A stretch of 64,000 nt of DNA. It comes from Ancistrus triradiatus. Its lineage: Eukaryota; Chordata; Actinopteri; Siluriformes; Loricariidae. Positions 45,931-57,770 of the stretch are shown here, piece by piece. Numbering within the stretch: position 1 is the stretch's first letter; every line of letters starts with the position of its first letter. Below the pieces are notes generated by a model that saw only the letters and a program-made list of their open reading frames with translations, was not told where the DNA came from and did no database searches. Both the position numbers and the translations under genes were made by a program. Location of the stretch: NCBI GenBank assembly GCA_025084515.1, contig JAJAGP010003211.1, positions 16,796-80,795 of the forward strand. The letters are read 5' to 3'.

Positions 45931-46855
45931 GGTAATGGTTTGGCAACATAGTTGTAAAACTAAGATTTCCTCACAAGAGTGCCACACTACCTGTTTATGT
46001 GCCAATACGGTCTTGACTTGATATTCCTGGTTGGGTCCTGCTCTGGGAGACTAAAACAGAGTGCACAGATTACACAAGTGCAGAACACATACATATACAT
46101 ATATGTGGGGGATATTTTATCCGCACACTTTGGGTCCATTAAAACCAATTGTGCATCGTTTAAACACCACAGCCTACTTGAGTATTGTTGCTGACCATGT
46201 CCATCCCTTTATGACCACAGTGTACCCATCTTCTGTGCACCACATGAGAAATAAGAAATAATCTCAAACTGATTTCTTGAGCATAACAATGAGTTGTTCA
46301 CTGTACTGAAATCCCTTACTCCAACCCCATACTAGCAAGGTGTACATAATGACATGCAGGGTGAGTGTATATACTGTTTTAATACATTTAGACTTTTACA
46401 CAGGATGAAATGTAAATGTCCAAAGCTCACAGAATGAATTGGAATCAATGTATTAAACTTTGAAGTGATTTATTTTGAAATGAGATTTGCTGGGAGAATC
46501 GATGTTGTGGTTGATGGGTCACAGCTGAAAGCTCAGAAGGGCATGTGGGTGTCTTAGATCTCTCATGAATGAGTGAACCAAGCAAAGTAGACTAAAATTG
46601 CAAGCATCAGTCAGAGACAAAGTGACCAAAAACAGCTAGATGTTCTAAAGAATTACAATGCATTAGATTAAAACCATGTAAAAGTAAACTACAAATAATT
46701 TTGATATTGATATTTGAAAATATTAACCACAAAACAGTGAGTGTAAATCAGGTAAAATATATACATGAGAAAGACAGGAAAATATTTACTGGCACTCAGA
46801 TTTTACTGGCACCTTTGGGAGGTCATTCTTCGGAATATTCTTTTCTGACCACAAT
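45931..46855. other. Unassigned sequence
   Basis: No gene was recognised. The short frames near 45979-46261 overlap each other and lack motifs. Confidence 0.35.
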
Positions 46856-46857
46856 TA

Positions 46858-47313
46858 CAACCCCAAATCAGTGTCATCACTGTATGCAAATCCATTCAAA
46901 TCTTTCTTTGAGGAACATTGTTTTTAAACATTTCAATAATTTGCTCATGCATTTGTTGAAAAACTGGAGATCGTCTGGCCATCATTGCTCATTAAAGATT
47001 CTAATATCCTGAATGGTGCTTTTGTACCACATCATGATTACAATCACCTGTGGAGATCACATGTTTGAAATCACATCATTATTTAGTTTTTTTTTATTCA
47101 TTACTAGCTAAATTGTCTCGTCCCAACTGTTTTGTAATGTGTTTCAGGCTTGAAATTCAGGAATGAATGTTTATAAACAAACGAAATGAAGTTGACCAGA
47201 AAAAAACATGACATATCTTGGGTTCATACTGTCTGCAATGAAATAAAAGTCAAAGTAAATGTAAGAAACACTGTGTTGTTTTAATACTGTCCCAACTTTT
47301 TTTGGTTTGGGGT
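46858..47313 (-). mobile_element. Family P deletion derivative
   Basis: The left end CAACCCCAAATCAGTGTCAT follows TA (46856-46857). The right end CCAACTTTTTTTGGTTTGGG precedes TA (47314-47315). The inside has cagg or aattcaggaatgaatgtt and the gaaatgaagttgaccagaaa block in the orientation opposite to the copy at 207. Nearly all coding sequence is gone, leaving 456 bp with both ends, as in MITEs. Confidence 0.82.
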
Positions 47314-47700
47314 TATATAAGTGAATTGTACTTACAGCTGTAAGAAATAGTTGTTAAATGCTAATGTTCAATGGTAAGATGAGATATATTCTTTAAATAG
47401 GTTCAGTGCATTAAAGTCTGGCTATACAAAAAATAACCTAATCCCAACTGTTAAAATAGTGGAGGATCTGTAAGGTTGTTGGACAGAATTTATTTCCAAG
47501 GATTCTTGAAACCTTGTTAGGATAAATGGTGTTATCAGTTCCATGAAGGACCAAGAAACTACCATTGAGCTGAGGTTTGATCTACCAGGAGGACAACAGT
47601 CCTAAATAAACTAAAATGGATAAGTTGTTCACATAATCAAGCTTTTGTTCACCCTAGTCCACAGATGAAAACATGAAGGCTCTGGTGTGTGTGTGTGTCT

Positions 47701-47776
<76 letters not shown>

Positions 47777-48531
47777 CCATCCCTCTATTAGCTTTCATCT
47801 CACAGTCTGTTCAAATTGTAAGTGTAACAAACAGTGAGAAGATCTTTCTCACTGTGCTGCCAAAATCCATTTAGTGTAGAGAGAGAGAGAGAATGAGACT
47901 TCATTCCCCACATGTCAATGTTCTTAAGGTGCTTTTGCACCGGAGGAACTTTTTCATAGTTTCCCCTTTATCACATGTCGCACAGCAGGAACTGGAAATG
48001 ATGGTAGTTTTTAGAATGCCATATATAGAGACATTTTTAGCTCCTGCTTTATGGTAGGTACTTTTCTCAGTGCTTAGGAACCCTGAGTAAGTTTGTGGCA
48101 ATTGGTCCAGACATGGTGACAAGTTTACAGTGATTGGTCCAGACGCAAGTGCCTGTTTATACCGGCATGTTTAAATATTCTTGTACACCAGTAGCAATAT
48201 AAATACCAAATCTTAAAAATAGAAAAATTACACAGACAAACAGACCGACAGTGGAGTTCTGGCTTTAATGAGGCTGTATGTGATGGAGGAGGTACAACGT
48301 CATTTTGAATCATCTAAGCAAACTTCACGTGGCCTACGTAACTTCAGCATCAAACAGTGCTCCTATTGGCAGTGCGAATGCAAGCCAATAAAAAGCCCTG
48401 GTACAAATGCAGTTTTGTGGGGAGCTTCACAGAGGTCATTCCTCCCAAATAAATCCCTAGAACTGTTCAAACTGGTTCAAGAGCAGCTTTAGATACGTTT
48501 CCAACTAAGGTATAATAAGCATGTTCTGTTC
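47314..48531. other. Mostly unassigned sequence with a TG microsatellite
   Basis: A repeat-like stretch begins near 47925 (aaggtgcttttgcaccggag), which recalls a fish MITE end, but its partner end could not be confirmed. No gene was recognised. Confidence 0.35.
47682..47774. repeat. (TG)n microsatellite
   Basis: Long, with two CT interruptions near the start. Its open frame is an artefact. Confidence 0.96.
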
Positions 48532-48711
48532 CAGTGTTTCTCAATCCTGGTCCTGGAGCCCCCTGCTCTGCACATTTTATGCTTTTTCTGTTTACACACT
48601 CCCACTTTTACTCAGTAATGGGCTTGTTAATGAGCTGAGTAGTTGGATCAAGGTGGAAAACACTAAACGTGCAGAGCGGTGGGGCTCCAAGACCAGGATT
48701 GAGAAACACTC
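48532..48711. mobile_element. hAT-type MITE
   Basis: The left end CAGTGTTTCTCAATCCTGGT and the right end ACCAGGATTGAGAAACACTC are inverted repeats that continue inwards (cctggagccccctgctctgc and its counterpart). The flanks TTCTGTTC (48524-48531) and TTCTATTC (48712-48719) match at seven of eight bases, fitting the 8-bp duplication of hAT elements. It is 180 bp long and has no coding capacity. Confidence 0.88.
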
Positions 48712-48719
48712 TTCTATTC

Positions 48720-51604
48720 AGAGCATAGTAGCAATTAGACCTTTAAAATATGCACAACCTTGATTGCTGTCTGTCTTGTCATTGTTTTACCTTGACTTCC
48801 AAATAGGTAGTTTAGCTGTGTCCCATATATGTTCACTTTCATTCGGATGCTTGTATAGGGACCATCAGGAACCCATCTCAGCTGAAACACCAACCAGCAG
48901 TCTGGCATGACATACCATTACACAGTATATACATTTTATACATGACAGTATATACGTGACATACATTACACATGTATAGTGCTTTGTTGCTGAAAAAAGC
49001 AACTCCTGAGGTGGTAAAATACAAGAGGTGCTCATCATTCTCATTCCAGTCCTTGACAGCAGCAATAACAGTTAGTGTGGGAAGATCGTAGTGTCCTCCT
49101 TCTACCCACTGAGTACTTAAATTATTTTTTATATTTGCTGGCAGTGACCCCTGTGTCTCTGTTATAAGTTGACGTCAAATAATCCCAGCCCTCTCCCTCA
49201 GTCCGGTGCTCACAATATGACCCAGCGTTGTGTAACCAGCAGACAACGGATGCTGATGCAGAAAAGCTGTTGTGAAGGAAAACAGTTTCCTTCTGGTACT
49301 GACCTATAAAAAGGTGTTAGGTTCACCAGCTCAGTTCTCTATATTTTCAACAGAAACAGGTGTTTGTCGAGTCTCATACTGTCAGCCTTTTAAAAGAGTG
49401 TAATGGCAGTGTTGCCCATGCAAAAGATCCTTGAAATGACAGTCTCTGAGCAGATATTAAATGGAAATTATTCGGGTACTGATGTCCATTAAACTTTAGC
49501 CTTCTTCATTCACTGAGAGATAAAAAGTGGACAGCCGGACCCAGTGTTGATCCAACCATAAAAAGCTGACCTAAAGTATCCATTGTAACTCTTCTACAAA
49601 TCTGGCTTACAGCTGAAAATGCTGTTCCAAAAGGTAGAGGCAATCAAACTTTGGCCACTGGACAACTATAGGACAACGGGGACAGCAGCCACTTCCAATC
49701 TAGTGCACACTTTCTCCACAATACCTTTCAAGTTCTTGTTTTGGAACTCATCTAAGACACCCCAAAACATAAAGCCATCTCTCAAGACCAACATTAGGTG
49801 CATATAGATTTAAAAAATAAAAAATGCTTTATTTTATGTCTGCTTTAACTATTATCAAGCGTCCATTTACTATGTCATCTTTATAAAAAAATAAAAATAA
49901 AAATACAATTGCAACTCCCACACTGGGATTTGTACCATGTCTGAGTACATACTTTCCCACCCACCACGTAGCCCACTCTACTTAATTAGCTGTATAACTA
50001 TAGATTTCTGGAGGAAAAATGACATCCAATTTCTGTTGGCCTATTGCTTCTGAAATAAGATGCTGTTTGTGTTTACCTCTACCTGTGTTTTTGTTTAGGG
50101 ACCTACACTTAAGTCATCCATGTAAAGCAGAGACAAGGAGAGATACCATGTAATGTGTGACATTTTACTTTAGGCTCTGGGACTTTTATTGCTGTCTTTC
50201 TACATTTTCTGTGACATGTTTCTTTAAACAAAAAATGTTTATCGCTCAGCTGATCCAACTCTACATTTTCCTGGAGCACACTGATTTAACACATATTTCA
50301 ACATCAAAACAACAGCTTTACATTGACCTGTTTTTCATTTATTTATTTTATAATAAAGTGTTGAATATCTCATGTTATTTATTGAATAATGTACTAAAAG
50401 CAAAAACAAAAATAACATGGTTAGTCCACTGGTGCTGCTGCTCAGCTTAGTCATTGTAAAATGGAATTCCCTTATCTATATTGATATATGAGGCAGACAC
50501 ATTATTTTCAAACCCCAACTTCTCCCCAATGGCCAAAAGAACATCCACCATGAGACTTTCTTCAGGCAAACACCTGAAGCCATGGTGGAGAGAAAATGAT
50601 GACGTCTTTACCCGAGATGGAAACAAAATGCCATGCTACCATCTATTATATATTATGAATATTTTAAGAGGAACTCTAACACAGTATATATGTAAGTATA
50701 ACAATTCACCATATGTATTTGACTTCGTCTCCTAGCATTATGTCCTTAATGTTAAAATGACAGTTTAATAAGGAAACCTTTGTATCATAACTTGTTGATA
50801 TTCATATGATGAATACGCAGCCCTTTGGCCATAAATCTTCTGAATGCCCTTCTGAAGCTCTGGCTTCAACCTCTGCTGTATCCTATTCTGTTTATAGCAG
50901 GTGTGCTCATGTTAATGAGGTAAAGAAAGAGACAGATATCTGGCATAGAGATCTTATCATTAATGTCTCTGTCAAAAGCACAACCTTTTTAGTAAGGAGG
51001 CAAAAGCTGTGTATGATTTGAAGAAATTAATATGGAAGATTTAAATTTAAGGTGCTTGCCTTTTGTAGGGAAAATGTTTCTTTTTGATTATTATTTTAAT
51101 GTAATTATTTTTTAACGCAATGTTGTTGTAAGCTATTTGCGACTATGAAATCAGTTACCTGTATGATTTGTGAATTAAGTAATTATTATTTTCTTAGAAT
51201 GTCCAAGGTATTAACAGAAAAGTAGAAAAGTTTTCCAGTATTTTTTTCTTTACTATTTTCAGGAATTGATTATGTAAAAGGTCACTCAGCTGGCGCAGCG
51301 ATCTTCTATACTAGCCCACAGGTAGTCTACAGATTTAAGACCCAGATTTTAGTCATGATGATGTTTTCTAGGCATCATGATTAGCTGTGTCTGGAGAGAA
51401 GGTAACACACAGAGATAACAACAACAGCAGCACTTTTATGCATATGCATTATATAAACTATGGAAGTATTAAAATGTGTCACAATATTTTTTTATCAAAA
51501 GAGGAGTAAATGTCATAAATGTGTCATGCATTCTCATAAATTAGACAAATCTTGATCTACGTTTGTAATTACCTTTTTGGTCACTGATATTTAGCTGGAT
51601 TTTA
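48720..51604. other. Unassigned AT-rich sequence
   Basis: About 2.9 kb without a recognised gene, terminal repeat or SINE. The short frames at 50157-50450, 50481-50735 and 50806-51021 show no family motif. Confidence 0.4.
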
Positions 51605-51606
51605 TA

Positions 51607-53190
51607 CAGTGGTGCTTGAAAGTTTGTAAACCCTTTAGAATTTTCTATATTTCTGCATAAATATGACCTAAAACATCATCAGATTTTTGCACAAGTCCTA
51701 AAAGTAGATAAAGAGAACCCAGTTAAACAAATGAGACAAAAATATTATACTTGGTCATTTATTTATTGAGGAAAATGATTCAATATTACATATTAGTGAG
51801 TGGAAAAAGTATGTGAACCTCTAGGATTAGCAGTTAATTTAAAGGTGAATTAGAGTCAGGTGTTTTCAATCAATGGAATGACAATCTGGTGTGAGTGGGC
51901 ACCCTGTTTTATTTAAAGAACAGCGATCTATCAAAGTCTGTTCCTCACAACACATGTTTGTGGAAGTGTATCATGGCATGACCAAAGGATGTTTTGAGGA
52001 CCTCAGAGAAAGAGTTGTTGATGCTCTTCAGGCTGGAAAAGGTTACAAAACCATCTCTAAAGAGTTTGGACTCCACCAATCCACAGTCAGACAGATTGTG
52101 TACAAATGGAGGAAATTGAAGACCATTGTTACCCTCCCCAGGAGTGGTCGACCAACAAAGATCATGTCAAGAGCAAGGCATGTAATAGTTGGTGAGGTCA
52201 CAAAGGACCCCAGGGTAACTTCTAAGCAACTAAAGGCCTCTCTCACATTGGCTAATGTTAATGTTCATGACTCCACCATCAGAACACTGAACAATAATGG
52301 TGTGCATGGCAGGGTTGTAATGAGAAAGCCACTGCTCTCCAAAAAGAACATTGCTGCACGTCTGCAGTTTGCTAAAGATCACGTGGACAGTCAGAAGGCT
52401 ATTGGAAGAATGTTTTGTGGACAGATGAGACCAACATAGTACTTTTTGGTTTAAAAGAAAAGCATTATGTTTGGAGAAATGAAAACACTGCATTCCAACA
52501 TAAGAACCTTATCCCATCTGTGAAACATGGTGGTGGTAGTATCATGGTTTGGGCCTGTTTTGCTGCATCTGGGCCAGGACGGCTTGAGATCATTGATGGA
52601 AAAATGAATTCTGAATTATATCAGAGAATTCTAAAGGAAAATATCAGGACATCTGTCCATGAACTGAATCTCAAGAGCAGGTGGGTCATGCAACAAGACA
52701 ACGACCCTAAGCACACAAGTCGTTCTACCAAAGAATGATTAAAGAAGAATAAAGTTAATGTTTTGGAATGGCTAAGTCAAAGTCCTGACATTAATCCAAT
52801 TGAAATGTTGAGGAAGGACCTGAAGTGAGCAGTTAATGTGAGAAAACCCACCAACATCCCAGAGCTGAAGCTGTTCTGTTTGGAGGAATGGGATAAAATT
52901 CCTCCAAGCCGGTGTGCAGGACTGATCAACAGTTACAGGAAACGTTTAGTTGCAGTTATTGCTGCACAGGGGGGGTCACACCAGATACTGAAGGCAAAGG
53001 TTCACATACTTTTGCCATTCACTAATATGTAATATTGGATTGTTTTCTTCAATAAATAAATGAACGAGTATAATATTGTTGTCTCATTTGTTTAACTGGG
53101 TTCTCTTTATCTACTTTTAGTACTTGTGTGACATATTTATACAGAAATATAGAAAATTCTAAGGGGTTCACAAACTTTCAAGCACCACTG
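51607..53190 (+). mobile_element. Tc1 family A-G, copy G (full length)
   Basis: It starts CAGTGGTGCTTGAAAGTTTG after TA (51605-51606) and ends AACTTTCAAGCACCACTG before TA (53191-53192). The length is 1584 bp. It has the longest undamaged terminal repeats of the family here and serves as my reference for the other copies. Confidence 0.93.
51973..52991 (+). pseudogene. Tc1 transposase pseudogene (copy G)
   Basis: The ATG is at 51973. The first part is in one frame: DLRERVVDALQAGKGYKTIS, KEFGLHQSTVRQIVYKWRKL and KTIVTLPRSGRPTKIMSRAR, up to LNNNGVHGRVVMRKPLLSKK. A shift near 52400 moves the reading to WTDETNIVLFGLKEKHYVWR (first Asp), then GGGSIMVWACFAASGPGRLE and RWVMQQDNDPKHTSRSTKE (second Asp). 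A TGA at 52737 replaces the following Trp. SQSPDINPIEMLRKDLK keeps the Glu and is followed by TGA at 52826-52828, shared with copies D and F. There are 34 residues between the second Asp and the Glu, as expected for Tc1. The gene ends near 52991. Confidence 0.9.
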
Positions 53191-53204
53191 TATGTTGGTA
53201 AATT

Positions 53205-53510
53205 CAGGCAGTCCCCTGGCAGATCCATTTGTACATTAGTCGATTTTCATCGTAACTCGATCCTTAACATTAAACAATTTGTAAAATGAAAAAAAGTGAA
53301 GAATTCCATAATGTCTGTTGGATTTTCTTACTTATTTGAACGCTTCAGTGCTTCACAACAGAGGCGCTTCCCGGATTGTGCCTCGTACCTAAGCTGACGG
53401 TCCCGTACCTACTCGTCATAATTTTGTTGCATCATTTTATATTTATTAGGTATAGCGTGGTGAGATCGGTTTGGCGTAAGCCAAGTGTGACATAACCCGG
53501 TGACCGCCTG
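53205..53510. mobile_element. Possible short DNA element (MITE-like)
   Basis: The left end CAGGCAGTCCCCTGG and the reverse of the right end, CAGGCGGTCACCGGG, are similar. The inside is CpG-containing and non-coding (ggtcccgtacctactcgtca). No matching target duplication is evident. Confidence 0.45.
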
Positions 53511-53599
53511 CATTTTGGATCTTCATACATACTATAATTAGTATACCACAACAATCCATCGACAGCAATCCATCGTAAGGCAAATAAAGTCATATGTTC

Positions 53600-53800
53600 A
53601 TGCACACACTAAGGGCACTTTAGAAATGCCAATTAACCTAAATGTCTTTGGACTGTGGGAGGAAACTGCAATAAACCTGCAAAGGCAACATGCAACTCCA
53701 CACAGAAAGGACCCAGGCTGGTCCACCTGGGATCAACCTAAGACCTTCTGGTTACAATTCAACGATGCTACCCACCATGCCACCGTGCAGCCTGCACCAC
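53600..53800 (-). repeat. R2 repeat copy
   Basis: aatgtctttggactgtggga, ccacacagaaaggacccagg and gctacccaccatgccaccgt match the R2 body and head in reverse. Some blocks are lost. Confidence 0.6.
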
Positions 53801-53844
53801 CACCACATATATTTTATGTATAATAAGCTAGAGGCCTAGACAGC

Positions 53845-54293
53845 AAGACAGGAACAACCCTAGACAGGGTGCCTATCCAACAGAGGGCAAACTCATACAC
53901 ACACTCGGGACACTTTAGCATTATTGGTTAACCTAAAGCATGTATTTGGACTGTGGGAGGAAACCAGAGTACTTGGAGTACATTTACATTTACATTTACA
54001 TTTACATTTACAGCATTTAGCAGACGCCCTTATCCAGAGCGACTTACAATTGGTACAGTCTTACAATCCAAGCAATTGTGGGTTAAGGGCCTTGCTCAAG
54101 GACCCAACAGTGGCAGCTTGGCAGAGGTGGGATTTGAACCCTGGACCTTCTGGTCCAGATTCCAGTACCTTACCCGCTAGGCTACCACAGTCCCACATTG
54201 ACACTGGGAGGACATGCAGACTCCATGTAGGAAATCGAACCCAGGGCCTTCTTGCTGTGAAGCAATGGTGCTACCCACTGAGCCACTGCACCA
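53845..54293 (-). repeat. R2 repeat copy split by a SINE
   Basis: The left part (gacaggaacaaccctagaca, gactgtgggaggaaaccaga) and right part (actgggaggacatgcagact, gctgtgaagcaatggtgcta) are one R2 copy interrupted at 53981-54194. Confidence 0.72.
53981..54194 (-). repeat. tRNA-derived SINE with expanded CATTTA tail, nested in R2
   Basis: It has the same A box, B box and body as 39801-39997. The tail is expanded to five CATTTA units on plus (53981-54010). It interrupts R2, so it inserted later. Confidence 0.88.
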
Positions 54294-54299
54294 CCACAT

Positions 54300-55668
54300 G
54301 TAATGTATAAAATAAGCTAAAGACCTCTTTTTAGTATGCAGTATATACAGATTATACTTAGTGATTTAGTGGGAAAGAAATCTATTTACTACATCTAATT
54401 CATAAGGGATATATAAAACAAATATATGACAATATATTTATATGTATGTATGCAGCATATGTTATATATTAGAGCAGTGTTCTATTTGAATGATATCAGC
54501 ATGGAGTGAATACAAATATATTTGCAGTGTGCATTTAATACCAATCCATTTCGTATTTGAACTCTATATTTCATGACTGAATACTGGTAGATTTGAGAAG
54601 TGCTGTTGGATAAGACTAAGATTAGGAGAGATTAATAGGAGATGTGTAATCACCACACTTTTATAAGTCCAAGTCATCGCTCCATCGCTCTGTCTCTTAG
54701 CCTTCTCCACTTCTTTATTCCTCCCTCAAACTCATTGGAAGATAATGACAGAGAGAGAAAAGTTGATAAAAGAGGTAATAGATCCAGCAGAAAGGAACGT
54801 GGTAGAGAGAATTAAAGATAAAATAAGGATGGACTATATAAGGCATTGATTAGATTACTTTGGCCGACAATGGCCTTCAGTTCAGACATGATGAGATAAA
54901 GGTGAAAGATGGGCCACAGGAAGGAAAAGGAAGAGAGACTGAGTCAAAGACAAAAAGAGAACCAAGATGTAAAGTATGCAGTGTTTATTCAATAGCTGAG
55001 ATCATTTTCAGCTTAGATTTGATAAAAAATGGCTTTTAAATAAATTACATTTATTGTTGCTCAAAAACTCATCGCAGGTGTAACTGCTCCACTGTTTCTC
55101 ACTTCTGTTTTTTAACACCCAAACCACCACTGCTAACCACACTGGAACATGATAACATAAAGAGAGTCTCTGGGGGCGTTAGTGTACTCTCTGTTGTTGG
55201 TCCAGCTCAATGGTCAGTTTGTGCAAGGCTGTGATAAGGCCAGCTGTGACCACTATTTAACAGCAAGAAGTGCAGGAAGGGGCACAGGGTTCTAAGCCCT
55301 TTATCACAACTTGATGCTGTGAAAATGGTTTTCTTGTAAATTTATTTTAACTGTAGATTTGAGGCACTGGCTGTTGAAAACAGATTGACTGAATTAGTCC
55401 CTCAGTAGGAATGCATCTAGAATGCATGTGCAGTCTTGTACAGTACTGTTTATCACCACTTTTCACCTGGTAAAGTTATTATTATTTCTTTTTCTAGATA
55501 AAAAGAACTTAATGTTTTCTGTGAACAAATTTGTATATGACCTATTTCTACACATTCTAATGTACTGTTTCTCACATGAAAAATAATAGTACAAATGAAA
55601 TAGTACAAATAGCAAGCACCACAAAAAAACAAAAAAGTCAACCAATTGTCAATGATTTTGAAAAATTC
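54300..55668. other. Unassigned AT-rich sequence
   Basis: No supported gene. The minus-strand frames at 55453-55645 show no motif. Confidence 0.4.
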
Positions 55669-55962
55669 TTTTGTACCAAATCATGGATACAATCACTTGT
55701 TGACCTTACCTGTTTGAAATCACATCATTATTTATTTATTTATTTATTTATTTTGACCTCATTACTAGCCCTAAATTGCCCATGTTCCTTTTTTGTGGAA
55801 TGCATTACAGGCATGAAATGCAGGAATTGTTTAACAAATAAAAGGAAGTTGACCAGACAAGACAGGAAATATCTTGGATTCGTACTGTCTGAAATGAAAT
55901 AAAGGTCAATGTAATAATTTTTATGTACATTTTCCATACTGTCCCAACCTTTTTTTGATTTA
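55669..55962 (-). mobile_element. Family P fragment
   Basis: tgtaccaaatcatggataca, ctgtttgaaatcacatcatt, a (TTTA)n expansion at 55731-55756, attactagccctaaattgcc, and the outer gtccatactgtcccaacctt-like end are in the same order as 46858-47313. The last bases of the terminal repeat are lost at the border with the next Tc1. Confidence 0.75.
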
Positions 55963-55971
55963 CAGAAATAT

Positions 55972-57468
55972 TCTCATTGAATAATTTGTTCTGTACAAAG
56001 TTGAATGTGCTGACAACAAAATGACACAAAAAAATCATCAATGGAAATCAAATGTATTAATCAATGGAGGCCTGGATTTGGAGTCACACACAAAATTAAA
56101 GTGGAAAAACACGCTACAGGCTGATCCAACTTTGATGTAATGTCCTTAAAACAAGTCAAAATGAGGCTCAGTATTATGTGTGGCCTCCATGTGCCTGTAT
56201 GACCTCCCTACAATGCCTGGGCATGCTCCTGATGAGGTGGCGGATGGTCTCCTGAGGGATCTCCTTCCAGACCTGGACTAAAGCATCCACCAACTCCTGG
56301 ACAGTCTGTGGTGCAACGTGACGTTGGTGGATGAGCGAGACGTCCCAGATGTGCTCAATCGGATTCAGGTCGGGGGAACGGGCGGGCCAGTCCATAGCTT
56401 CAATGACTTCATCTTGCAGGAACTGCTGACACACTCCAGCCACATGAGGTCTAGCATTGTCCTGCATTAGGAGGAACCCAGGGTCAACCGCACCAGCATA
56501 TTGTCTCACAAGGGATCGCGGTACCTAATGGCAGTCAGGCTACCTCTGGCGAGCACATGGAGGGCTGTGCGGCCCTCCAAAGAAATGCCACCCACACCAT
56601 TACTGACCCACTGCCAAACCGGTCATGCTGAAGGATGTTGCAGGCAGCAGATTGCTCTCCACGGCGTCTCCAGACTCTGTCACATCTGTCACATGTGCTT
56701 AGTGTGAACCTGCTTTCATCTTTGAAGAGCACAGGGCGCCAGTGGCAAATTTGCCAATCCTGGTGTTCTCTGGCAAATGCCAAGCGTCCTGTACGGTGTT
56801 GGGCTGTGAGCCCAACCCCCATCTGTGGACGTCAGGCCCTCATACTATACTCATTGAGTCGGTTTCTAACCGTTTGAGCAGACACATGCACATTTGTGGC
56901 CTGCTGGAGGTCAATTTGCAGGGCTCTGGCAGTGCTCCTCCTGTTCCTCCTTGCACAAAGGCGGAGGTAGCAGTCCTGCTGCTGGGTTGTTGCCCTCCTA
57001 CGGCCTCCTCCATGTCTCATGGCGTACTGGCCTGTCTCCTAGTAGCACCTCCAGCCTTTGGACACTACGCTGACAGACACAGCAAACCTTCTTGCCACAG
57101 CTCGCATTGATGTGCTATCATGGATGAGCTGCACTACCTGAGCCACTTGTGTGGGTTGTAGAGTCCGTCTCATGCTACCACGAGTGTGAAAGCACCACCA
57201 TCATTCAAAAGTGACCAAAACATCAGCCAGAAAGCATAGGTACTGAGAAGTGGTCTGTGGTCCCCACCTGCAGAACCACTCCTTTATTGAGTGTGTCTTG
57301 CTAATTGACAATAATTTCCACCTGCTGTCTATTCCATTTGCACAACAGCATGTGAAATTGATTGTCAATCAGTGTTGCTTCCTAAGTGGACAGTTTGATT
57401 TAGCAGAAGTTTGATTTACTTGGAGTTATATTGTGTTGTTTAAGTGTTCCCTTTATTTTTTTGAGCAG
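55972..57468 (-). mobile_element. Tc1-like element, well preserved, left end truncated
   Basis: The right end CCCTTTATTTTTTTGAGCAG is followed by TA. The non-coding part aatgtgctgacaacaaaatg near 56010 and gaggctcagtattatgtgtg are characteristic. The outer left repeat (the TGCTCAAAAAAAT-type end) is missing where family P sequence abuts. The overall sequence looks less decayed than the other Tc1 copies. Confidence 0.85.
56174..57173 (-). pseudogene. Tc1-like transposase pseudogene (well preserved)
   Basis: The minus-strand ATG at 57173 starts MRRTLQPTQVAQVVQLIHDS. Later pieces include CYLRLCARRNRRSTARALQI, DLQQATNVHVSAQTVRNRLN, LAFAREHQDWQICHWRPVLF, KDESRFTLSTCDRCDRVWRR (first Asp, normally TDES), CNILQHDRFGSGSVMVWVAF, GFLLMQDNARPHVAGVCQQF (second Asp) and DWPARSPDLNPIEHIW (Glu), ending QAHGGHT-stop at 56174. 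A short deletion near 56520 and several one-base shifts (near 57050, 56830 and 56580) break the frame. All three catalytic acids are still present. At 1000 nt it is slightly shorter than the usual gene. Confidence 0.9.
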
Positions 57469-57472
57469 TATA

Positions 57473-57508
<36 letters not shown>

Positions 57509-57530
57509 TGTATATATATATATATATGTA
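57469..57530. repeat. (TA)n-(TGTA)n-(TA)n microsatellite
   Basis: It starts exactly at the TA target site of the preceding Tc1 right end. Confidence 0.95.
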
Positions 57531-57770
57531 CTGTATATGACTAGCTCAGGTGTAACCTTGTGTATGAAAGTATCCTAGTGTCTGTTGTTAAAATGGCCAC
57601 TGATAACAACATTAAATTAACCCGACAAACAGACTCTCTTATTTTGCTGCACCATTACATACAACGTTCAGTGAAAATCTGAGATACAGTTTGGATTGTA
57701 CAAAAGATCATCTAGTGTTTGGAGCATAGGGACTGTAATGGAACAGTTGTTAAGGTAAGAAGGTAAGTCT
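57531..57770. other. Unassigned sequence
   Basis: Nothing recognised. Confidence 0.35.

Noticed and set aside
47689..47874. Open frames across TG, CA and AG microsatellites (also 17237-17506, 19167-19526, 29100-29388, 38388-38599)
   Set aside because: Dinucleotide repeats are stop-free in some frames; there is no coding evidence outside the repeat.
47925..48470. Possible MITE starting AAGGTGCTTTTGCACCGGAG
   Set aside because: The matching inverted end could not be found, so the element could not be bounded.
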